From contig CAZTII010000062.1 of NCBI GenBank assembly GCA_964613305.1, forward strand, positions 1-10,344: 10,344 nt of DNA, in the 5' to 3' direction. Below the pieces are notes generated by a model that searched no databases, was not told where the DNA came from, and was given only the letters and a program-made list of their open reading frames with translations. Every line of letters begins with the position of its first letter. Position 1 is the stretch's first letter. This DNA comes from CAZTII01 sp964613305 (GTDB lineage Bacteria > Bacillota_I > Bacilli_A > Erysipelotrichales > Erysipelotrichaceae). This document shows positions 1-8,284 of this stretch, piece after piece. The position numbers and the translations under genes are program-made.

Positions 1-375
1 CGTGTTTTAAACATTATGTTGCTTGGAGATGAAACTGCTAAAACATTAGGAACAGATTTAAACAAAGAACGAAAACGATTCCTTATTTTATCATCGATTA
101 TGGTAGCGTTCTCTGTTTACAGCAGTGGCATGATCGGTTTTGTAGGTCTAATTATTCCTCATCTAGTTCGCTTATTCACTGGCAGCGATCATCGCAAAAC
201 ATTACCATTAAGCGCATTACTCGGTTCTTTATTTTTATTATGGTCCGATATTTTCTGTCGCATAATTATACCGAATGCTGAGCTACCAATTGGTATTTTA
301 ATCTCTATTATTGGGGCACCAACATTCTTATTTTTACTCACAAGAAACGAGCAATCATTTAAGGAAAGAGGATAA
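1..375 (+). CDS. FecCD-type iron ABC transporter permease, C-terminal part (5' end outside window)
   Basis: This is the C-terminal 124 residues of an integral-membrane permease of an iron-chelate (siderophore, heme or B12 type) ABC importer. The reading frame is open from the first base of the window, so the gene starts upstream; the ATG at 16 is internal. The FecCD family signature is clear: a GMIGFVGLIIPHLVR segment, then GSDHR, LPLSALLGS, and an ELPIGILISIIGAP segment leading into a last hydrophobic helix. The family is normally about 320-350 residues with some ten membrane helices; roughly the last three or four are seen here. The GFVGLIIPHLVR region is the cytoplasmic coupling region that contacts the ATPase. 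The stop codon is one base before the start of the ATPase gene, so the two are surely co-transcribed and probably translationally coupled. The exact substrate cannot be told from this part. Confidence 0.93.
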   Translation, partial: RVLNIMLLGDETAKTLGTDLNKERKRFLILSSIMVAFSVYSSGMIGFVGLIIPHLVRLFTGSDHRKTLPLSALLGSLFLLWSDIFCRIIIPNAELPIGILISIIGAPTFLFLLTRNEQSFKERG

Positions 376-376
376 T

Positions 377-1138
377 ATGAGTATTCGATCAGACAATTTA
401 CAATTTTCTATTGATGATTATCCTATTTTAAAAGGTATTACTCTATCCTTTAACGAAAAGAAAATGATAGGTATCATTGGTAGTAATGGTTGTGGTAAAA
501 GCACTTTATTAAAATGCATTTATCGTATTTACGAGCCTACATTTGGCGCTATCTATTTAGATAATAAACCATTAAAAACATATCCTTTAAAAGAAAGTGC
601 TAAAAAGATGGCAGTATTAAGTCAACACAACCAATTTAATTTCGATTTCACATGCGAAGAAATGGTATTAATGGGAAGAAACCCCCATAAGAAAACATTG
701 GACGATGATACAAAAGAAGATTATGACCTAGTAAAAGAAGCAATGGAAAAAGTAGGTTTAAGCGATTATCTTTATCGTTTTTATTCCACATTATCTGGAG
801 GCGAACAACAGCGAGTTATGTTAGCTAGAGCCTTAGTACAACAAAGTCCAATTTATTTATTGGATGAGCCAACCAATCATTTAGACATAAAATATCAATT
901 AGAGTTATTAAAAATTATTAAAGACTTAAACTGTTTAGTCGTTTCCGCATTCCATGACTTAAATTTAGCAGCACACGTATGCGATGAATTAATTGCTTTA
1001 AAAGATGGAAAAGTAATTACTCAAGGAACACCGGAAACAGTACTTACAAGCGAATTAATCAAACAATGTTTTGATGTCGATGCCATTGTCACTAAGGATA
1101 GTTTTAATCGCTTGTTAGTACAATATACACCATTATAA
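377..1138 (+). CDS. Iron-chelate ABC transporter ATP-binding protein (FecE/FhuC family)
   Basis: This is the cytoplasmic ATPase subunit (253 residues) that powers the importer with the permease before it. All nucleotide-binding motifs are visible: Walker A GSNGCGKST at 35-43, Q-loop Gln83, signature LSGGE at 139-143, Walker B IYLLDE at 159-164 with catalytic Glu164, D-loop near NHLD at 167-170, and switch His193. The VLMGRNPHK stretch after the Q-loop is typical of FhuC/FecE ATPases. The start at 377 is preferred over an in-frame ATG at 311: it follows an AGAGGA Shine-Dalgarno a few bases upstream, begins one base after the permease stop, and gives the usual family length, while the 22-residue extension would lie wholly inside the permease gene. 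The length (about 250) and motif set point to a working enzyme. The substrate is inferred from the family and neighbours. Confidence 0.95.
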   Translation: MSIRSDNLQFSIDDYPILKGITLSFNEKKMIGIIGSNGCGKSTLLKCIYRIYEPTFGAIYLDNKPLKTYPLKESAKKMAVLSQHNQFNFDFTCEEMVLMGRNPHKKTLDDDTKEDYDLVKEAMEKVGLSDYLYRFYSTLSGGEQQRVMLARALVQQSPIYLLDEPTNHLDIKYQLELLKIIKDLNCLVVSAFHDLNLAAHVCDELIALKDGKVITQGTPETVLTSELIKQCFDVDAIVTKDSFNRLLVQYTPL

Positions 1139-1150
1139 GGAGAAGAAATC

Positions 1151-2113
1151 ATGTTAAAAAAACTACTATTACCACTACTAGCATTATCACTACTTGGATG
1201 TGCCAGCAAACCACAAGAAGCACCTAAAGAAGAAAAAAAAGTAATTACAACCCTAGATTTTAATGGAAATACCATCGAAACAACATACAGCGAAGTTCCT
1301 TCCAAAGTACTGGCGGTCTATCAAGGTTCAGTAGAAACAATGTTAGCTTTAGGCTTAAGTGATAAATTAGTAGCTGCTGCAGGTCTTGATAATGCGGTAC
1401 CTGAAACTGTTCAAGCTGATTTTGACAAAGTAAATTACCTATCAACATTTACCCCACCAAAAGAAGATGTTTTAAACTTAGAACCAGACTTAATCCTTAG
1501 TTGGGGAAGCTACTTTAGTGAAAAAAACTTAGGTGACGTACAATTTTGGGTCAATAAAGGAGTGAATGTTTACGTAAACTCAAACACCGTTAAAAACGGT
1601 AAACCAAGAACACTAGAAAGTGAATACAACGATATTATCAACATCGGTAAAATATTTAACGTTGAAGATAAAGCACAAAGCATTGTTAATCACATGAAAG
1701 AAACAATCGATGAAGCAACAAAAAAAGTTGATACAACTAAACCAGTCACAACCGTTATTTTAGAACCAATTAAAGGTCAACTTACAAATTATGGTAAAAA
1801 CTCATTAGCAGGAGATATGGTTACATCATTAAAAGCAACCTTATCATTACCAGATGCGCCAAACGTCAATAAGGAAGCACTTATTGAAGCCAATCCAGAT
1901 GTTATCTTTGTTGTTTATATGGCATATTCAGGTGATAACGAAGAAGCGGTTAAAAAAGCTCAATTAGAAACAATTATTAGTGATCCTGCTTTAGCAAGTT
2001 TAGATGCGATTAAAAACAATCGCGTTCATCTTATTATGTTAAGTGAAATGTATGCCGCAGCTACACGTTGTCAACAAGGCATTGAAACATTCGCTAAAGG
2101 ATTATACCAATAA
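1151..2113 (+). CDS. Iron-chelate ABC transporter substrate-binding lipoprotein (FecB/Peripla_BP_2 type)
   Basis: This is the extracellular, membrane-anchored binding protein of the same importer (320 residues). It begins with a lipoprotein signal: two lysines, a hydrophobic run, and a lipobox ending LLGC with Cys17 as the lipidation site, followed by a short charged linker rich in P, E and K. The body fits the class III (TroA/BtuF-like) binding fold: an N-lobe with ETMLALGLSDKLVAAAG and LEPDLILSWG, a long linking helix region around residues 160-195, and a C-lobe with NVNKEALIEANPDVIFVV. The hydrophilic ending GIETFAKGLYQ is also usual. A strong AAGGAGA ribosome binding site lies 7 bases before the ATG and follows the ATPase stop directly, so this is the third gene of the operon. 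The family handles ferric siderophores, heme and cobalamin; a ferric chelate is the likeliest ligand, but the residues do not settle it. Confidence 0.9.
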   Translation: MLKKLLLPLLALSLLGCASKPQEAPKEEKKVITTLDFNGNTIETTYSEVPSKVLAVYQGSVETMLALGLSDKLVAAAGLDNAVPETVQADFDKVNYLSTFTPPKEDVLNLEPDLILSWGSYFSEKNLGDVQFWVNKGVNVYVNSNTVKNGKPRTLESEYNDIINIGKIFNVEDKAQSIVNHMKETIDEATKKVDTTKPVTTVILEPIKGQLTNYGKNSLAGDMVTSLKATLSLPDAPNVNKEALIEANPDVIFVVYMAYSGDNEEAVKKAQLETIISDPALASLDAIKNNRVHLIMLSEMYAAATRCQQGIETFAKGLYQ

Positions 2114-2122
2114 ACAATACAA

Positions 2123-2151
2123 CTATCAGTATCCTCAAACCATGATATAAT
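2123..2151 (+). promoter_or_regulatory. Candidate extended -10 sigma-A promoter for rfbC-rfbD
   Basis: The 63-base gap after the binding-protein gene holds a perfect TATAAT (2146-2151) preceded by TG one base upstream (2143-2144), which is an extended -10 element. The -35 position at a 17-base spacing is CTATCA (2123-2128), only 3 of 6 to consensus, which extended -10 promoters tolerate. Transcription would start near 2158, giving a short leader that carries the AAGGAG site (2164-2169) of rfbC. No hairpin terminator is visible before it, so read-through from the ABC operon is also possible. Confidence 0.55.
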
Positions 2152-2176
2152 AATTAAAACAAAAAGGAGTGTTTTT

Positions 2177-2752
2177 ATGAATTTAATTAATCATGGTATA
2201 AGCGACGTTAAAGTTATTGAACCCGATTGCTTCGGTGATCATCGTGGATGGTTTATGGAAGTATATAATGAAACAAAATATAAAGAGCTTGGAATTAGTG
2301 AACAATTTGTTCAAGACAATATTTCCTTCACTAAAAATAAAGGAACTTTTCGAGGATTACACTTTCAAAATAATCCAGCTAGCCAAGCAAAATTAGTTTT
2401 TTGTATTCAAGGTTCAGTTTTAGATATCTGTGTTGATTTAAGAAAAAATAGTCCATCGTATTTACAGTACGAAGTATTAGAGTTAAGTAATGAAAATAAA
2501 CGACAATTTTTCATACCTGAAGGATTTGCTCATGGTTTTATCACATTAACTGATGATGTGCTCTTTGTCTATAAAGTAACACATCCTTATAACAAAGAGC
2601 TCGATCGGTCTATTCGCTATGATGACCCGACAATCAACATCGATTGGGAAACAATCATGCCCCATTTTAAACCAATCCTAAGTGAAAAAGACTTAAATGC
2701 ACCTTATTTAGAACAATCTGATTGTAACTTTATGTATGGTGATCATCAATGA
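2177..2752 (+). CDS. rfbC: dTDP-4-dehydrorhamnose 3,5-epimerase
   Basis: RmlC/RfbC epimerises dTDP-4-keto-6-deoxy-D-glucose at C3 and C5, the third step of dTDP-L-rhamnose synthesis in the cytoplasm. The 191 residues form the expected single cupin domain. Conserved features are FRGLHFQ with catalytic His62, Lys72 in the following QAKLV stretch, the RmlC-typical GSVLDICVDLRKNSP segment, FFIPEGFAHGF at 111-121, catalytic-type Tyr132 in FVYKVTHPY, and LSEKD near residue 172. The family is usually 180-190 residues, so the gene is intact. An AAGGAG ribosome binding site lies 7 bases before the ATG. The stop overlaps the rfbD start by four bases (ATGA). Some RmlC relatives make other 6-deoxy sugars, but the adjacent reductase supports rhamnose. 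Confidence 0.95.
   Translation: MNLINHGISDVKVIEPDCFGDHRGWFMEVYNETKYKELGISEQFVQDNISFTKNKGTFRGLHFQNNPASQAKLVFCIQGSVLDICVDLRKNSPSYLQYEVLELSNENKRQFFIPEGFAHGFITLTDDVLFVYKVTHPYNKELDRSIRYDDPTINIDWETIMPHFKPILSEKDLNAPYLEQSDCNFMYGDHQ
2738..2744 (+). promoter_or_regulatory. Ribosome binding site of rfbD inside the rfbC end
   Basis: GGTGATC lies 4 bases before the rfbD ATG and pairs exactly with the extended 3' end of 16S rRNA. It sits within the last codons of rfbC and supports the overlapping ATGA start at 2749. Confidence 0.6.
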
Positions 2753-3600
2753 AAATCATCGTTACTGGTGTTAAAGGTCAACTAGGTTACGATATTGTAA
2801 AAGCCTTAGAAAACGATCATGATGTCATAGGAATTGACTATCAACAATTAGATTTATGTGATAACGAAAAAACAACGACGTTTATCCTTAACCATCAGCC
2901 ACAAGTAGTGATTCACTGTGCTGCTTATACAGCGGTTGATCTAGCCGAAGAACAACAAAAAAAATGCTTTTCTATCAATGTGGATGCGAGTAAAACCATC
3001 GCCAATGCCTGTAAAAAAATTAATGCTACAATGATATACTTTAGTACTGATTATGTTTTTAGTGGCGAAGGAACTTGTTTTTATAAAGAAGATGATGTAA
3101 AACAACCAATAAACGTCTACGGTCATAGTAAATTTCTTGGTGAATTAGCAGTAAGTAACACACTAGATAAATATTTTATATTTCGTATTTCTTGGGTTTT
3201 TGGTATTAACGGCAATAACTTCGTCAAAACGATGTTAAAATTAGCAAAAACAAACAATACGTTAACTATCATCAATGATCAAATTGGTTCACCAACGTAC
3301 ACTGTCGATGTCGCTACCATGATGAAAGAGATAATTAATAGTAATCACTATGGTACATATCACTTAACAAATGAAGGAACATGTAGTTGGTATGAGTTTG
3401 CCCAAACAATTTTTAAATTAAGCAATATCAATATCGTTCTTGTTCCCATCTTAACCAAAAACTATCCAACCAAAGCCAAAAGACCTTTAAACTCACGTTT
3501 AGACAAAACAAAATTAAGTGAAAATGGTTTTAATCGTTTACCATCGTGGAAAAATGCTTTAGAAAGATATATCCTTGAGCTTAACAATGCACAAAACTAA
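2749..3600 (+). CDS. rfbD: dTDP-4-dehydrorhamnose reductase
   Basis: RmlD/RfbD reduces the 4-keto group of dTDP-4-keto-L-rhamnose with NAD(P)H, giving dTDP-L-rhamnose. The 283 residues show the short-chain dehydrogenase pattern of this family: an N-terminal Rossmann GVKGQLG at 7-13, a QQLDLCD acidic segment near 32-38, VIHCAAYTAVD at 54-64, the FSTDYVFSG active-site strand at 98-106 with Thr100, and the catalytic YGHSK (Tyr124, Lys128). The RmlD-specific TYTVDVA and YGTYHLTNEG segments and a PLNSRLDKTKL ending follow. The length is typical (280-300), so the gene looks functional. It is co-translated with rfbC through a 4-base overlap. Its own last 14 bases overlap the start of the acyltransferase reading frame. 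The enzymes for the first two pathway steps (RfbA, RfbB) must be encoded elsewhere. Confidence 0.95.
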   Translation: MKIIVTGVKGQLGYDIVKALENDHDVIGIDYQQLDLCDNEKTTTFILNHQPQVVIHCAAYTAVDLAEEQQKKCFSINVDASKTIANACKKINATMIYFSTDYVFSGEGTCFYKEDDVKQPINVYGHSKFLGELAVSNTLDKYFIFRISWVFGINGNNFVKTMLKLAKTNNTLTIINDQIGSPTYTVDVATMMKEIINSNHYGTYHLTNEGTCSWYEFAQTIFKLSNINIVLVPILTKNYPTKAKRPLNSRLDKTKLSENGFNRLPSWKNALERYILELNNAQN

Positions 3601-4590
3601 TTTTAATATCGTGCGCCTTAGTGGCGCTTTTATGGTTTTGTCGGTCATCATTTTGTCTTATTAAACAAAACACCTTTCTATTTTTTAAATGCACCCATCC
3701 ATGCTTGGGGTATTCGAACTCTATTTATTATTAGTGGTTATCTCATAAGTCAAAGTTGGCTTAAAGAGCCAACCATCATAATGTTTTTTAAAAAAAGAAT
3801 AGTAAGAATTTTTCCTTCCTTATTTATCTTTACGATCATTACCACATGTATTGTTGGACCGCTTCTTACCACATTATCTTTAAATCACTATTTTACTAAT
3901 CCCCTTACGCTAAAATATGGTACGAATATCTTTCTAAACACCAATTATGAACTACCTGGTGTCTTTACCAATAATTTATATCCCAAAGTAATCAATGGAT
4001 CACTTTGGAGTCTACGCCTAGAAGTTATCTTTTTTGTTATTACCGTTATTATATGGTCATTTAATAAAAAAATGGTCACTATCACATGTATACTAACCCT
4101 TATCCTTCAATTATTCATTAATTATATCCCAAATACCTTCATGCAATCAGTTGTTGGCTTATTACCTTATTATTTTATTGGTTGCATGTATGTTTTTAAA
4201 CCACTACAAAAGGTTTTAAACATCAACCTATCCATACTATGTTTAATGATCCTTTCCTTCATTACAATACATCATCCAATTAAAGAAATAATCATTGTGA
4301 TTGTTTATGCTAATGTCATCTTTTCTTTTGTATTTCATCAAAAAAATAATTTTCATCACTTCGCTAAAAAGACTGAATTATCATTAGGAATATACATATA
4401 TGGCTTTCTTATGCAACAATTAACCATTCATTATTTTATAAAATGGAAGTTGCCTATTCATTTTTTAACTACCTTTGTGATTAGTTTAAGTTTAACAGTA
4501 ATCAGCTCTTATGTGTCCTATCATTTAGTCGAAAAAAACAATTCAATCTTTATTAAATTTTGTACCAAGCATATACACTTTATGAATTAA
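3587..4590 (+). pseudogene. Acyltransferase 3 family membrane protein, split by a one-base frameshift near 3636-3640
   Basis: Acyltransferase-3 proteins are polytopic enzymes that move acetyl or similar groups onto surface sugars. The N-terminus lies in one frame (ATG 3587, overlapping rfbD by 14 bases) and reads MHKTNFNIVRLSGAFMVL; the rest lies in the -1 frame and reads VGHHF and then GIRTLFIISGYLISQSW, followed by FFKKRIVRIFPSL, ten or so hydrophobic helices, and a normal VSYHLVEK ending. Joining the frames near 3636-3640 gives about 334 residues, normal for the family, and restores Arg10 and His21 at exactly the R-X10-H spacing conserved in these enzymes. One base seems lost in the ATGGTTTTG stretch. 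The first frame stops at TAA 3662-3664, and the second is closed upstream by TAG 3619-3621. The ATG at 3781 gives a 269-residue fragment lacking the catalytic N-terminus. This may be a true pseudogene or a sequencing error. Confidence 0.85.
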
Positions 4591-5337
4591 AACACCAATC
4601 CATTTTGGCCAATACATCAATAATATTTTTAAATCTTCTTGTTGGCGCGTATTATCCTCAATAAATTTTGTTGTATGTGATTCCTGATGAATCCGATGTC
4701 CCATGAGTGGTTTTGGTATATAAATAAATTCACCTTCCATATAAGCTATCTTAGTCCATGTCATATAGTCACAACTACACTTAAATTCGGTATCATACGG
4801 ATTTTCATGTAATAATTCCTTATTTAAGGTTACAGTTGGGCAGCTAATCGCGTTACCAAACGACAAAACACGACGTCTTACCCATTTTTTACTCCAACTT
4901 TTAGGCAGTAACATAGGAATATTTAACAGTCGTTTTATCGTTAATAAGACATTCACCACTTGTTTTTTATTATTACGAATCTCATAGTAATCGGTATAAA
5001 TAACTAATGGTTTCTTCCCTTTATTGGCATAGGCTAACACTTCTTTACTAAAATCAGGGTCATAAATATCATCTTGATGCGCAATTGTCACAAGGGCTGT
5101 TTGCGCATGATTAAAACCATAATTCCAATCATTAGCGCAACCAGCTAGACCATGATTTACTACTATCTTTAATTGATACTTTTCAGCTATACCAACAATA
5201 TACTCATTTAAAGTAGATGTTGAGATTAAGATAGTCGTTTTAACCGTTTGTTGAAGCAATGATTGAATACAATCTTCTAAATGCGGTGTTTCTTTATAAG
5301 CACTTACTACAAAAGTATGATCACTGTTTTTATACAT
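4543..5337 (-). CDS. Family 2 (GT-A) glycosyltransferase
   Basis: This is a cytoplasmic, probably membrane-associated, sugar transferase of 264 residues. It starts with the GT2 strand FVVSAYKETPHLEDCIQSLLQQT at 9-31. After a short Rossmann half comes NHGLAGCANDWNYG and the metal and nucleotide-binding HQDDIYDP (Asp89-Asp90). A second-half acidic site is likely in CSCDYMTW (Asp190), followed by IPKPLMGHRIHQES, a usual GT2 ending. The donor and acceptor cannot be read from the sequence. An AAGGAGA site stands before the ATG and overlaps the stop of the preceding gene, so it is the last gene of the - strand glycan operon. Its final 48 bases overlap the 3' end of the convergent acyltransferase gene, and it ends with TGA. 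No terminator is visible beyond its stop. Confidence 0.9.
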   Translation of the reverse strand: MYKNSDHTFVVSAYKETPHLEDCIQSLLQQTVKTTILISTSTLNEYIVGIAEKYQLKIVVNHGLAGCANDWNYGFNHAQTALVTIAHQDDIYDPDFSKEVLAYANKGKKPLVIYTDYYEIRNNKKQVVNVLLTIKRLLNIPMLLPKSWSKKWVRRRVLSFGNAISCPTVTLNKELLHENPYDTEFKCSCDYMTWTKIAYMEGEFIYIPKPLMGHRIHQESHTTKFIEDNTRQQEDLKILLMYWPKWIGVLIHKVYMLGTKFNKD

Positions 5338-5347
5338 ACTTGTCTCC

Positions 5348-6310
5348 TTATTTTAAAATCTTAAAATGGTATAAATAATAAATAACGTGATAAAAAAGAG
5401 ATGGACTTTTTGACAACAACAACGCAAAAAGTGTTTCCTTTACATGATGTTGCCCAATTAAAGCTTTACATTCTTGTTGAATAGCTGACTGTTGTAAATA
5501 GTTAAAAAACAACTCTTTTTTTCGATAGCGCGCAATTTCTTTAGCGATAAAACATTTAGTGATAACGGGAATATATCGTTTAAAAACATCAATGTGTTCA
5601 TAGTCATATTTTTCAAAATAAGCTAATGCTTTTTCTGGCACTAATAATATGCTTAACAAATCCCAAGAAGCATCTGAGGTAACTGAATCACTATGCCTTC
5701 GATACCAATATAATGCCATATCAATCATTATGCCATCTTTAATATGCGTTATATACTGATAAAAAAACAATAAATCTTCCCCTAGATGCATTGTTTCATC
5801 AAAGGATAGTTCAAAGCGATCGATAATTTCTTTCCTATATAAGAAGTTGACAAATAAACAAGGTTTCTTTTTATACATAAAACAATTTAAAATATCCACA
5901 TTATAACCAAAAGTAATTTTTCGCTTGCCCCTATCTAATTTTTTAACATCATATGTTAAATATCCACCTACAATATCCACATCAATCATCGGTTCAACTA
6001 AATATTCAATACAATGATCGCTGTAACAATCATCACTATCTAAAAAAGCAATATATTTCCCCCTCGCCACTTTTAACCCTACATTACGAGAATAACTTAC
6101 ACCATGATTTTCTTGATTGATGATGATAACATTAAACCGAGATTTTTTTTGATACTCATACAGTATGTTTAATGTTTTATCGTTTGAGCCATCATTGACA
6201 CAAACAACTTCAATAGCACAATACGTTTGTCTTTCAATGGAAGCTAACGTATCATTAATGTGTTTTTCGCTATTATAACACGGAATAATTATGGAAACTA
6301 ATTCATTCAT
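5348..6310 (-). CDS. Family 2 (GT-A) glycosyltransferase
   Basis: This is a second GT2 enzyme (320 residues) with textbook motifs: VSIIIPCYNSEKHI at 5-18, VNDGSNDKT at 38-46 for nucleotide binding, the VSYSRNVGLKVARGKYIAFLDSDD run ending in Asp91-Ser-Asp-Asp94 (the DXD metal site), and GED at 177-179, where Asp179 is the likely catalytic base. YWYRRHSDSVT follows as in many polysaccharide glycosyltransferases. The last 80 or so residues are helical and basic and end in an aromatic-rich tail (FYHVIYYLYHFKILK) that may hold the protein to the membrane. It would add one sugar to a lipid-linked precursor; which sugar is unknown. A GAGGAGAGG site precedes the ATG. It sits 12 bases after the membrane protein gene and 10 bases before the next glycosyltransferase. 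Confidence 0.93.
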   Translation of the reverse strand: MNELVSIIIPCYNSEKHINDTLASIERQTYCAIEVVCVNDGSNDKTLNILYEYQKKSRFNVIIINQENHGVSYSRNVGLKVARGKYIAFLDSDDCYSDHCIEYLVEPMIDVDIVGGYLTYDVKKLDRGKRKITFGYNVDILNCFMYKKKPCLFVNFLYRKEIIDRFELSFDETMHLGEDLLFFYQYITHIKDGIMIDMALYWYRRHSDSVTSDASWDLLSILLVPEKALAYFEKYDYEHIDVFKRYIPVITKCFIAKEIARYRKKELFFNYLQQSAIQQECKALIGQHHVKETLFALLLSKSPSLFYHVIYYLYHFKILK

Positions 6311-6322
6311 ACCCTCTCCTCA

Positions 6323-8284
6323 TTAATACTTTTTCATCGCTAATAGTGACCAATTATCTGAAGTATAAATCTTGTCAGTATCATTTCGCAAACGATAAGA
6401 AATAGGTGCAAAAAATCCTCCATTATCATAATAACTGACTTTTTCCGATAAAATAATTAATTCTGGATTTAAATCAACTAACGTTTTTATTATCTCCATA
6501 CTATTGAAATCCGGATTTTTTTCATAAACTGATTCATTATAAAACGCATACGGATAAAAATAGACGTGTCGATCGTTAGGATGTTTATAGCTTTCACCTT
6601 CGCGAATTTCACTAATAGGTGGCTCAACAATAATGTTCGCTAAATAGCCCTTAATAGCGCTACTTTGACTGATAATGATACAATCATCTTTCCCTTTTAA
6701 TTGTTCATAAACTTTTTCATACAATTGCACCTCATCATCCATAATACGATATTCAGTATTAAATCCTTCAGGAGCAATAAAGATTTTATTGTAAGGAGTT
6801 TTAACATTGTAACCAATCAAACCTATGCACATGATGATTAAGAGCGGATAAAGTACCTTCGTTTTATGATGATATAAAGCTGCTGCCGCAATACTTAAAA
6901 CAAATGGATTCGTTATTAATTCAAATGTTCGATTATACACTTCATTCGTAAAAAATCTTACGATAAAAGGACACACTATAGGGTTAATAAAGAAAAGTAA
7001 TATAATGAACAGAAATTGAATAAATGAATCTTTTCTCTGACGAATAAACATCGTCATCATCAATACCCAAAATGGTATATTACGTAAATAGTCATTTATA
7101 CCCACAAAACGGAAACGATCAAGGGTCATATCATAGGTACTATGATCCTTAAAGAAAAAAATATAATTGTATTTCTCGTTTTGAACAAAATAAGATCCAA
7201 CAATAAAAACAAAAAGTAAAAGATAAAACACATACTTTAAGTTTTTAAGCAGTTTATCACATAAATATAAACCAACTAAATAAACAACAATAAATACTAA
7301 CGCAATAATTGGATGAAAAGTAATCCAGAAATATTGAAAGAAAAATACTACAATCGGTATCATGCTTAAAACAAGTTTATTTAATTGTTTTTCTTTACAT
7401 GTTAAATAAATAAAGAAACTACAAGCTAAAAATAATGATAAAAAAGCTCCAGTAGAACTACACGCAATGAGTGCCGAATTAAGCATAAAAACATTAAAAT
7501 ATCCTTTATCATCAACTATAATTTGATAATAATTTAATAACAACATCGATACAGCTAGTGTTTTTAATGTATTTCCATAAAAAGCTAACTCTACGTTGAA
7601 ATAATTCGTGTAATTCGCAAAAATAAAGACAATGATCAATAAACCAATATACCACTTCTTTTTACTAAATTTAATGGCCAATGACGTGATATGATAACTT
7701 AAATAAAAATAATAAACCATTGATGCCGTCCATATATAAAGTGGAGTTAAAGAAAAAGTTTCAGTAAAAAATTGACGATAGCCTTTTAATATCATCGAAT
7801 AAAAATGATAAAATCCTTGAAAATCGTAAAAGGATAATGGTATCGAACTAGCTTGACCTGAATAATAATGAACACGGCCTAAATAAGGATTGACACTGTT
7901 TTCAATAACCATGGATAGATAATAAACACTATCAAAATATCGTTCTCCTAATGTTCGATTGGATGCTACATATGATAATAAGATTGCCACAAGTAGCGAT
8001 AGCGTAATTATTGTTCCTTCTTCTTTTGATAGTTTAATATCAATACGATAAACAATAGCCATTATTAAAATTAAAAATAAAAGAAAAAACAATAATAGTA
8101 CACCTAGTTTTGAAGGTAATTTAAAAAGAACCATGGGATATATCATAAATTCAAAGATTCCCAACAAGCTAAAAAAACCAAACAATAAATCTTGTTGAAC
8201 TAAAAACCATTTTTTTAATAAACGACCTAAAAGAAAACTAAAGAAAATAATTACGAATGATATAATAATAGAATGAATAATCAT
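6323..8284 (-). CDS. Large polytopic membrane protein, GT-C/DUF6077-like, putative glycan-assembly enzyme
   Basis: This is a 653-residue protein with about twelve hydrophobic helices spread over residues 1-495 and a soluble C-terminal domain (about 500-653) that should lie outside the cell. The first large loop holds GERYFDSVYY at 114-122, whose acidic residues (Glu115, Asp119) sit where GT-C glycosyltransferases carry their metal and substrate-binding site. The following NPYLG, the GNTLKT segment near 237-242 and the STGAFLS helix remind me of DUF6077 membrane proteins; that match is from memory and not certain. The C-terminal domain contains CIIISQSSAIKGYLAN and LNPELIILSEK, like the C-terminal domains of other GT-C proteins. 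The likely job is sugar transfer from a lipid carrier on the outer face; a Wzy polymerase is the main alternative. Its ATG shares one base with the flippase stop (TAATG), with AGGAG just upstream, so translation is coupled. Confidence 0.6.
   Translation of the reverse strand: MIIHSIIISFVIIFFSFLLGRLLKKWFLVQQDLLFGFFSLLGIFEFMIYPMVLFKLPSKLGVLLLFFLLFLILIMAIVYRIDIKLSKEEGTIITLSLLVAILLSYVASNRTLGERYFDSVYYLSMVIENSVNPYLGRVHYYSGQASSIPLSFYDFQGFYHFYSMILKGYRQFFTETFSLTPLYIWTASMVYYFYLSYHITSLAIKFSKKKWYIGLLIIVFIFANYTNYFNVELAFYGNTLKTLAVSMLLLNYYQIIVDDKGYFNVFMLNSALIACSSTGAFLSLFLACSFFIYLTCKEKQLNKLVLSMIPIVVFFFQYFWITFHPIIALVFIVVYLVGLYLCDKLLKNLKYVFYLLLFVFIVGSYFVQNEKYNYIFFFKDHSTYDMTLDRFRFVGINDYLRNIPFWVLMMTMFIRQRKDSFIQFLFIILLFFINPIVCPFIVRFFTNEVYNRTFELITNPFVLSIAAAALYHHKTKVLYPLLIIMCIGLIGYNVKTPYNKIFIAPEGFNTEYRIMDDEVQLYEKVYEQLKGKDDCIIISQSSAIKGYLANIIVEPPISEIREGESYKHPNDRHVYFYPYAFYNESVYEKNPDFNSMEIIKTLVDLNPELIILSEKVSYYDNGGFFAPISYRLRNDTDKIYTSDNWSLLAMKKY

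Noticed and set aside
311..376. N-terminal extension of 22 residues on the ABC ATPase from an ATG at 311
   Set aside because: It lies inside the permease coding region, does not resemble the family, and the ATG at 377 has a ribosome binding site and gives the usual length.
1021..1448. Minus-strand open frames opposite the ATPase end and the binding-protein gene
   Set aside because: They have no recognisable protein features and lie fully antisense to clear ABC transporter genes; they are shadows.
2114..2176. Riboswitch or terminator between the binding-protein gene and rfbC
   Set aside because: The gap is 63 bases with no G+C-rich stem or T run; only a promoter and ribosome binding site are visible.
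2941..3126. Minus-strand 61-residue open frame opposite rfbD
   Set aside because: It is a shadow of the conserved rfbD coding sequence.
3636..3640. Phase variation through a homopolymer tract in the acyltransferase
   Set aside because: The run is only four T long, far shorter than tracts known to slip at high rates.
3632..3664. Programmed -1 ribosomal frameshifting in the acyltransferase, and likewise near 9437 in the flippase
   Set aside because: Both breaks have the -1 sense, but neither shows an X-XXY-YYZ slippery heptamer, and I see no strong downstream stem-loop. Mutation or sequence error is simpler.
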